From UBA7672 sp963738625 (GTDB lineage Bacteria; Pseudomonadota; Alphaproteobacteria; Caulobacterales; Hyphomonadaceae): DNA of 64,000 nt. The notes under the pieces were generated by a model, which was not told the DNA's origin, made no database searches, and was given only the letters and a program-made list of their open reading frames with translations. Both the position numbers and the translations under genes were made by a program. This document shows, one piece after another, positions 58,297 to 64,000 of the stretch. The DNA lies in the NCBI GenBank assembly GCA_963738625.1, contig CAVTXH010000003.1:930001-994000 (forward strand). The letters run 5' to 3'. How positions within the stretch are numbered: the first letter of the stretch is position 1; the number at the start of each line of letters is the position of its first letter.

Positions 58297-59097
58297 TCAT
58301 GACTTGAAAGGATCGCCGCGCGCCTGCAGCAGCTTCGTCGCGCGATCGGCGTCTTCTGGCGTGTCGATGCCGGCCTGCGGCATGTCGGAGGCGGCGACCG
58401 GGACGGCGAAGACAGTGAGGCCGTTCTCGAGGAAGCGGAGCTGTTCAAGGCCTTCGAGTTCCTCATAGCGCGAGGGCTTCAACGCCGCGATCTTCGACAG
58501 CGCGCTGCGCGAATAGCCGTAGAGGCCGACATGCTGGAGGACAGGCGAGAGGTCGCCGGCCTTGCGGAGCTTTTCCTCGCTGCGCATCGCCGGAAGGATG
58601 TTCTTGGAGAACCACAAGGCGCGGCCGTCGGGGCCACGGATGCAGGTGGTGCCTGAAAAAGGCGTCGTCTTCTTGCGCTCGCGCAGATCGTCGAACGCTT
58701 CCCAGGAGAGCTGGATAACCGGGGTCACGACATCGCCCTTCGCCGCGCTGTCGATCAGGGCGGCGATGTGGGCGGGCGGCGTGAAGGGCGCATCGCCCTG
58801 CAGGTTGACAATGAAGTCGGCGTCGGGCGCGGCGATCTGAGCTGCGGCGCGGCAGCGGTCGGTGCCCGAGGGAAGCGCGGCGTCCGTCATGACGCTGTCG
58901 ACGCCGATCGCTTTCGCATGATCGGCGATGCGCTGGTCGTCGGTGGCGATGATGACGCGGGCGCCGGTCGCCTGCCCTGCGCGGCGGGCGGCGTCGGCGG
59001 TGCGGGCCAGCATGGAGGCGCCGTTGATCGGATGCAGCGGCTTGCCGGGAAAGCGCTGGGAGGCATAGCGCGCGGGGATGACGATGAGCGTCTTCAT
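58297..59097 (-). CDS. kdsB: 3-deoxy-manno-octulosonate cytidylyltransferase
   Basis: A 266-residue nucleotidyltransferase that activates Kdo as CMP-Kdo for lipopolysaccharide. Motifs: LIVIPARYASQRFPGKPLHP (nucleotide loop), RVIIATDDQRIADHAK, MTDAALPSGTDRCRAAAQ, FIVNLQGDAPF (catalytic Asp) and HVGLYGYSRSALSKI, with LEGLEQLRFLENG at the end. It lies next to kdsD (10 bases), so two steps of Kdo supply are encoded together. Confidence 0.95.
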   Translation of the reverse strand: MKTLIVIPARYASQRFPGKPLHPINGASMLARTADAARRAGQATGARVIIATDDQRIADHAKAIGVDSVMTDAALPSGTDRCRAAAQIAAPDADFIVNLQGDAPFTPPAHIAALIDSAAKGDVVTPVIQLSWEAFDDLRERKKTTPFSGTTCIRGPDGRALWFSKNILPAMRSEEKLRKAGDLSPVLQHVGLYGYSRSALSKIAALKPSRYEELEGLEQLRFLENGLTVFAVPVAASDMPQAGIDTPEDADRATKLLQARGDPFKS

Positions 59098-59107
59098 GGA
59101 AACGCCT

Positions 59108-60067
59108 CTAGGCGACCCCGGCCTTCAGGAGGTCGTGCATGTGGATGAGGCCGACGGGCTTGCCTGCGTCGAGCACGAACATCTGGGTGATCTTGCGGTC
59201 GTTCATAGTGCGCAGAACTTCGCCAGCGAGCGTGTCGGGCGCGACGGTAAGCGGAGATCTGGTCATCACCTCGTCGATCGCCTTTGCGGTAACGCCGGAG
59301 GTCAGATAGCGGCGAAGATCGCCGTCCGTGACGATGCCAGCGAGCCCGCCGTCCGATGACGTGACGCCGAGCACGCCGAAGCCCTTGCCGGTCATGGCTC
59401 TAACCGCGTCGATGAAGGGCGCGCCTGACGCCACGACCGGCAGTTCGGCGGACTTGTGCATGAGATCGCCTGCGGTGCGCAGCATGGCGCCGAGCTTGCC
59501 GCCGGGGTGGAAGACCTTGAACTGGTCGGCCTTGAACCCGCGGCTTTCGAGCAGCGCAACTGCGAGCGCATCGCCCAGCGCGATCATCAGCGTGGTGGAC
59601 GTGGTGGGCGCGTTGGTCTCGGCGCAGGCCTCGGCGGCGTCGGGGACAAGCAGGCGGATGTCGGCGGCCAGGCCGAGCGAGCTGGTCGGTTTCGCCGTCA
59701 TGGCGATCAGCGGTATGCCGTAGCGGCGCGTGTAGTGGAGGATGTCGGTGAGCTCGTTCGACTCGCCGGATTTCGACAGCGCCAGCACGACGTCGCCCGG
59801 GCCGATCATGCCGAGATCGCCATGGCTTGCTTCGGTCGAGTGGACGAAATAGGCCTGCGTGCCGGTCGAGGCCATGGTCGCCGCGATCTTGCGGGCGACA
59901 TGGCCGGACTTGCCGATTCCGGTGCAGATCACCCTGCCCTTCGCGGCCAGTATCGTCTCGACGGCCTTGACGAAATCCTCGCCCAGGCCGCGCGACAGGG
60001 CGCCCAGCGCATCGGCCTCCAGAGCCAGCACGCGGCGGGCGGTTGCGATATGCGAGTGGTCAGACAT
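59108..60067 (-). CDS. kdsD: Arabinose-5-phosphate isomerase KdsD (KpsF/GutQ family)
   Basis: A 319-residue protein with an N-terminal SIS domain (GRVICTGIGKSGHVARKIAA, VHSTEASHGDLGMIGPGDVV, LALSKSGESNELTDIL) and two C-terminal CBS domains (LMHKSAELPVVASGAPFIDA, VMTRSPLTVAPDTLAGEVLR). It converts ribulose 5-phosphate to arabinose 5-phosphate, the first step to Kdo. The start at 60067 gives the standard length; the longer frame upstream is a poor fit. It is divergent from the pseudopilin-like gene. Confidence 0.95.
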   Translation of the reverse strand: MSDHSHIATARRVLALEADALGALSRGLGEDFVKAVETILAAKGRVICTGIGKSGHVARKIAATMASTGTQAYFVHSTEASHGDLGMIGPGDVVLALSKSGESNELTDILHYTRRYGIPLIAMTAKPTSSLGLAADIRLLVPDAAEACAETNAPTTSTTLMIALGDALAVALLESRGFKADQFKVFHPGGKLGAMLRTAGDLMHKSAELPVVASGAPFIDAVRAMTGKGFGVLGVTSSDGGLAGIVTDGDLRRYLTSGVTAKAIDEVMTRSPLTVAPDTLAGEVLRTMNDRKITQMFVLDAGKPVGLIHMHDLLKAGVA

Positions 60068-60203
60068 TGCCCTGATGTGGACCAGATTTCCAGCGTTGTC
60101 ATCCGACGGATAAGGGCCCCTAAAACACAAGCTGCATACGCAGTTGAGGGTCCGGTTTGAGCGGGCTAAAGGATAGGCTCGCGGCGGTCGCAGGGAGACG
60201 TGA

Positions 60204-61079
60204 ATGAAGGGCGTAGCGTTGCTATTCGGCGTCCTGCTGTTGCTGGGCGGGGGAGCGGTCGCCGGCGTGCAGTATGTGCCGGGGCTTGATCTTTCCTTCC
60301 TCGATTCCATTGCCGGCGCGAAAGACTTCCTCGCTTCGAAAAACGCGCTCTATGCCGGCGCCGGCGCGGCCGGGTTCGGCCTGGTGATGCTGATCGTCGG
60401 CCTCCTGCCGAGCGGCGGGAGAAAGAAAGCCGGCCGAACCGAGTTCCGCGACCTGCCCGCGGACGAACCGGCGCGGCGACAAGAGCCACGACCGGCGCCG
60501 CAACCAAAACAGGCGCCGCAGGCGGCGGCGCCACAAGCAAAGCCGGCGCCGCAGCCTGTCCCGCTGAAAGCGGCGCCGAAACCAGTCCAGGCGGCGCCGG
60601 CGCCGCCACCGAAGCCTGTCCCGTCGGCAAAGCCGCAAGCGTCTTCCCAACCGCCGGCGTCAGCCGCAACGGATGACGGCGCAGCACGGCTGCAGGATCC
60701 GCGGCTGACCAACCGCAAGCGCGTGTCGGACCTCGTGACGATGAACGATGCGCTGAAGGCGTACTTCGCCAAGCATGGCAAATATCCGCGCGCCGAAAAG
60801 CTGGGCGGGTTCCTGGAGCGCGGCAAGGACTGGATCCCGGGGCTAAGCCCGGAATTCGTGGCCGAGCTGCCGCGCGATCCTGCCATGTCGAGCGACAAGG
60901 CCGGGCCGCAGTATCTCTATGCGTCCAACGGCGCCGACTACAAACTTGTCGCGCAGGGCGTCTCGCTCGTCGGCGGCGCCAATGTCGAAGTGCTGGGCGT
61001 GAAGTTCGACCCGTCCAAGAACAACACGATGGAGCGAGCGGCGTTCGGCTTCTGGACCGAGGCGTTCGCGCAGGTCTAG
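60204..61079 (+). CDS. Membrane protein with Pro/Ala linker and pseudopilin G-like C-terminal domain
   Basis: A 291-residue protein. Two hydrophobic segments (VALLFGVLLLLGGGAVAGV and ALYAGAGAAGFGLVMLIVGL) precede a Pro/Ala/Lys-rich linker (about residues 85-155). The C-terminal domain, DLVTMNDALKAYFAKHGKYP, followed by LEFGRGKDWIPG-like sequence and YLYASNGADYKLVAQG, looks like the soluble part of type II secretion GspG-type pseudopilins, but no prepilin cleavage motif is present. It overlaps the epimerase gene by 4 bases at the 3' end. The role is unknown. Confidence 0.75.
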   Translation: MKGVALLFGVLLLLGGGAVAGVQYVPGLDLSFLDSIAGAKDFLASKNALYAGAGAAGFGLVMLIVGLLPSGGRKKAGRTEFRDLPADEPARRQEPRPAPQPKQAPQAAAPQAKPAPQPVPLKAAPKPVQAAPAPPPKPVPSAKPQASSQPPASAATDDGAARLQDPRLTNRKRVSDLVTMNDALKAYFAKHGKYPRAEKLGGFLERGKDWIPGLSPEFVAELPRDPAMSSDKAGPQYLYASNGADYKLVAQGVSLVGGANVEVLGVKFDPSKNNTMERAAFGFWTEAFAQV

Positions 61080-62080
61080 GCCCTGGCGGCGGTGTAGCCG
61101 CGATACCAGTCGACGAAGCGGGCTATGCCCTCCTCCAGCTGCGTGGTGGGCGCAAAGCCATAGTCGCGCGCCAGGGCGTCGATATTGGCGTAGGTGGCGC
61201 GGACATCGCCAGGCTGCATCGCCTCGAAGATCTTCTCGGCCTTGCGGCCAATCGCGTCCTCGAGGATTTCGATGAAGCGCATGAGCTGGACCGGCCTGTT
61301 GTTGCCAATGTTGTAGATGCGATGGAGCCTGGGCTCGCCGCCAGCGGGCTGGTTGAGCGTGGTCGCGACGACGCCCGCGACGATGTCGTCGATATAGGTG
61401 AAGTCGCGCTCGAGCTGGCCGTTGTTGAAGACGCGGATCGGCTTGCCTTCGATGATGTCGCGCGTGAACGACCAGTAGGCCATGTCGGGGCGGCCCCACG
61501 GGCCGTAGACGGTGAAGAAGCGCAGGCCGATCTGGCTGAGGCCGTAGAGATTGGAATAGGACTCGCTCAGGAGCTCGTCCGAGCGCTTGGTTGCCGCGTA
61601 AAGCGAGACGGGGTTATCGACGCGATCGTCTTCGGAGAAGGGAGCCTTCGAATTGGCGCCGTAGACGGAGCTCGACGAGGCGTAGACGAGGCGCGGCTTT
61701 GCCGGGGAGCGCCTGACCAGCTCGAGCACGGAGAGATGGCCCAGCAGGTTGGATTGCGCGTAGGCGAACGGGTTTTCCAGCGAGTAGCGCACGCCCGCCT
61801 GCGCGGCGAGGTGGACGACAGCGCTGGCCTCGCTCGCGCCCGGAATGGCGCGCAGCGCTTCGTGATCAGCGATATCGATCTGATGGAAGGTGAAGCCGCT
61901 GCGGCCTTCGAGCTGTTTCAGCCGATCTTTCTTGAGACTGACGGGATAGTAGGAGTTGAGATTGTCGACGCCGGTGACAGACACGCCTGCATCGAGCAGT
62001 TTCTGCGCGACGTGAAACCCGATAAAGCCGGCGCTTCCCGTCAGGAGGACGCGCGCGGGCGGGTCTTGCGATACGCTCAT
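61076..62080 (-). CDS. NAD-dependent epimerase (UDP-glucuronate 4-epimerase-like)
   Basis: A 334-residue extended short-chain dehydrogenase. The NAD motif is LLTGSAGFIGFHVAQKLLDA; the catalytic Ser is in LVYASSSSVYG and the Y-x-x-x-K in SLYAATKRSDELL. LRFFTVYGPWGRPDMAYWSF and RDFTYIDDIVAGVV are typical of UDP-glucuronate 4-epimerases of the CapI/LspL group. It would supply UDP-galacturonate or a related sugar for surface glycans. It is followed upstream by the talC-like gene in the same direction. Confidence 0.93.
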   Translation of the reverse strand: MSVSQDPPARVLLTGSAGFIGFHVAQKLLDAGVSVTGVDNLNSYYPVSLKKDRLKQLEGRSGFTFHQIDIADHEALRAIPGASEASAVVHLAAQAGVRYSLENPFAYAQSNLLGHLSVLELVRRSPAKPRLVYASSSSVYGANSKAPFSEDDRVDNPVSLYAATKRSDELLSESYSNLYGLSQIGLRFFTVYGPWGRPDMAYWSFTRDIIEGKPIRVFNNGQLERDFTYIDDIVAGVVATTLNQPAGGEPRLHRIYNIGNNRPVQLMRFIEILEDAIGRKAEKIFEAMQPGDVRATYANIDALARDYGFAPTTQLEEGIARFVDWYRGYTAARA

Positions 62081-62179
62081 CGGGGCGGCTCATCCCTCGG
62101 GTGGCGCTCCGGCGGGCCGGAGCGGCACGAACAATAGTGCGAACGGGTCGAGCGTCTACGGTCAGGCGCGCGAGTGGCC

Positions 62180-62833
62180 CTAGAGAATCGACTGGCCCGT
62201 CGATTTCCAGTCCTTGAGGAAGGCGGCGACGCCAGAATCCGTGAGTTCGTGCCGATAAAGGGCGTGGAAGACCTTGGGCGGCAGGGTGGCGCAATCCGAG
62301 CCTGCGAGGGCGGCTTCGCGGACATGATCGCTGGAGCGGATCGAGGCGGCGAGAATGTTCGTGGCGAAGCCGTAATTGTCGTAGATTTTCCGTATCTCGC
62401 GAATGAGGCCCATGCCGTCGACGCCTTTGTCATCCAGGCGGCCGATGAAGGGCGAGATGAAATAGGCGCCGGCCTTGGCGGCGAGCAGCGCCTGAACCGC
62501 AGAGAAGCAGAGCGTGACGTTGACGCGAACGCCTTCGTCCGAGAGCGTGCGGCAGGCGCGCAGGCCGTTCTCGGTGAGCGGCAGCTTCACGACGACGTTG
62601 GAGGCGATACGAGCCAGGTAGCGGCCTTCGGCCAGCATGCCGTCGACATCGGTTGCGACCGCTTCGGCGCTGACGGGGCCGGGGATGATGGAGCAGATCT
62701 CGGCGATCGCCTCGGCCATCTTGCGGCCGCTCTTGGCGATCAGCGAGGGGTTGGTGGTGACGCCGTCGATGAGGCCGCTGGCGGCGGCGGAGCGCAGCTC
62801 CTCCGTGTCGGCGGAATCGATGAACAGCTGCAT
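62180..62833 (-). CDS. Transaldolase (TalC/fructose-6-phosphate aldolase type)
   Basis: A 217-residue short transaldolase, started at 62833. It begins MQLFIDSADTEELRSAAASG, with the Asp of the active site, and continues GVTTNPSLIAKSG. The Schiff-base lysine is Lys83 in NVVVKLPLTENGL. VNVTLCFSAVQALLAAKAGA and YFISPFIGRLDDKG are family motifs. It belongs to the small MipB/TalC subfamily, which performs transaldolase or fructose-6-phosphate aldolase chemistry. A link to Kdo precursor supply via pentose phosphates is plausible. Confidence 0.94.
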   Translation of the reverse strand: MQLFIDSADTEELRSAAASGLIDGVTTNPSLIAKSGRKMAEAIAEICSIIPGPVSAEAVATDVDGMLAEGRYLARIASNVVVKLPLTENGLRACRTLSDEGVRVNVTLCFSAVQALLAAKAGAYFISPFIGRLDDKGVDGMGLIREIRKIYDNYGFATNILAASIRSSDHVREAALAGSDCATLPPKVFHALYRHELTDSGVAAFLKDWKSTGQSIL

Positions 62834-62922
62834 AGGCGGCTCCGTAACAGGTCGTTCCCGTCTATTTCGCCGATCCGCGGGCAAAGGCAAGCGTTGATGG
62901 AGCGGAAGCGGCGGCGATGCGC

Positions 62923-63985
62923 CTATGGCTTGCCGGGGATGACTTTCTTGACGTCCTGCGCCCGGCTGCGCGGCATGATCAGCACGGCATCGCGGGTGGC
63001 GACAATGACGAGATCCGATACGCCGATGGCCGAGACATGCACGCCTTCACTGCGGATCAGATTGTTCCCGGCGTCGAGCAGCGTGACCGAGCCGGAGGCG
63101 GCGTTGCCGTCCGGATCCTTGTCAGACAGACGCCACAGCTCCGCCCACGAGCCGATGTCGGCCCAGCCGATATCGCACGGGAGCGACTGCGGCGCGCTTG
63201 GTCTTTTCCATGACGGCGATGTCGACCGGCTGGGCGCGGACGGCAAGAAACGCCTCCGGATCGAGATGGATTTCCGCGCCCGTGCGACGTGCGCGCATCA
63301 GCGCCGCATGCGCGCCGTCGCGTATGTCGGCGGAGGCGATGGAAAATTCCTCCAGCATGAGGCTGGGGGAAAAGAAGAAGATGCCGGCGTTCCAGGTATA
63401 GCCGCCCTCGCGCAGATAGCGCTCGGCGTCCGCGAGCTTCGGCTTTTCGCGGAAGGCTGCGACTTCGTGCACGCCGTCAGTGAGCTGGGCGCCGCTGAGG
63501 ATATAGCCATAGCCGGTTTCGGGTCCGGCGGGCTGTATCCCAAACGTGACGATGCGGCCGGACACGATCGGCAGCGCGGCGCGGATAGCGTCGATGAGGC
63601 CGGCGGGGCGGGCGACGATATGGTCGGCTGGCGCCAGGACGACGAGCGCTTCGGGATCGAGTTCCTGTGCAACGAGTGCAGCGAGCGCGGCGGTCGCCGC
63701 TGTGTTGCGGCCCTCGGGTTCGAGAACCAGCGCAGAGAGCTTGACGCCGGATGCAGCGAGGAGTTCGAGCACGAGGTCGCGATGGCCTTGCCCCGCGATC
63801 ACGACAGGATCGAGGAATTCGATGTCGTCATGCACGCCGGAGAAGCGCAGCGCCGTGTCCTCGATCATCGAACGCTGGGCGCCGAAAGCATGAAACTGCT
63901 TAGGCTGGACTACCGTTGAGAGCGGCCAGAGTCGTGTTCCTGACCCTCCCGACATGATAACCGGAATTATCTTCTTCCTAGCCAA
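62923..63985 (-). pseudogene. manC: Mannose-1-phosphate guanylyltransferase with one frameshift
   Basis: About 353 residues in two frames. The first part shows PVIMSGGSGTRLWPLS, the Lys of the family motif REKPKLADAERYL, YTWNAGIFFFSPSLML and DIAVMEKTKRAAVAP. Then the frame changes, and the other frame continues CDIGWADIGSWAELWRLSDK, the expected sequence after VAP in ManC. Removing one C from the CCC at 63179-63181 (GGG on the plus strand) repairs it. The start is TTG at 63985 after GGGAG, since the frame is closed by a stop further upstream. It makes GDP-mannose. No isomerase domain is attached. Sequence error or true pseudogene. Confidence 0.85.
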
Positions 63986-64000
63986 ACCCTGAACTCCCTA

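Overview
The window is a GC-rich chromosomal segment of an alphaproteobacterium. The evidence is the aerobic cobaltochelatase pair cobS/cobT with a neighbouring J-domain gene and bolA, the aroK-aroB pair, the ybgC-tolQRAB-pal-cpoB-tilS-ftsH block, a sigma54/PspF-controlled phage shock locus, and many short inverted-repeat elements between genes. A Caulobacterales/Hyphomonadaceae-like origin fits the gene set but is not proved. Coding density is high, most operons are joined by 1-8 nt overlaps, and I see no rRNA, tRNA, CRISPR array, prophage or transposase.

Layout. 0-8 kb: the cobT N-terminus at the left edge, a monooxygenase, a small P-loop kinase, a dienelactone hydrolase, a hairpin-rich tract, GNAT and Uma2 genes, then cobS, a VOC protein, a J-domain protein and bolA. 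8-18 kb: aroB/aroK, an unknown secreted-protein pair, an ArsR/DUF899 cassette, xerD and a bifunctional mnmC whose inter-domain linker is made of an intergenic-type inverted repeat. 18-23 kb: a phage shock locus with pspF divergent from a long operon (45-aa leader gene, pspA, pspB, pspC, an 89-aa protein and six small paralogues sharing one C-terminal motif). 23-28 kb: a frameshifted MORN protein, an ArsR-SRPBCC-SRPBCC-GST cassette and a frameshifted membrane protein. 28-38 kb: the Tol-Pal envelope operon, tilS and ftsH. 38-53 kb: gamma-glutamyltransferase, a quinone-reductase-like enzyme, a subclass B3-type metallo-beta-lactamase, a SMI1/KNR4 protein, ruvB, DUF885 and M3 lipoprotein peptidases, a SemiSWEET, DUF445, ruvA and ruvC. 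53-64 kb: an iron alcohol dehydrogenase, UPF0260, tandem COG2388 acetyltransferase-like genes and a surface-sugar cluster (DegT aminotransferase, histidine phosphatase, kdsB, kdsD, NAD-epimerase, talC-like aldolase, manC).

The genes point to a large investment in the cell envelope: Tol-Pal, FtsH, an enlarged Psp response, Kdo synthesis and nucleotide-sugar enzymes. The most unusual system is the psp operon. PspC and six downstream small proteins (four with one membrane segment, two soluble) end in versions of the same helix, built around VLE(K/R)L-x-T and LA-x-(D/E)-I-(D/E)-x-L. This looks like a diversified family of interchangeable adaptors under one sigma54 promoter.

Four genes (a MORN protein at 23.2 kb, a membrane protein at 26.9 kb, ruvB at 43.0 kb, manC at 63.2 kb) are each broken by what looks like a single-base indel. 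Because ruvB is nearly always kept intact, sequence error should be excluded before treating them as pseudogenes.
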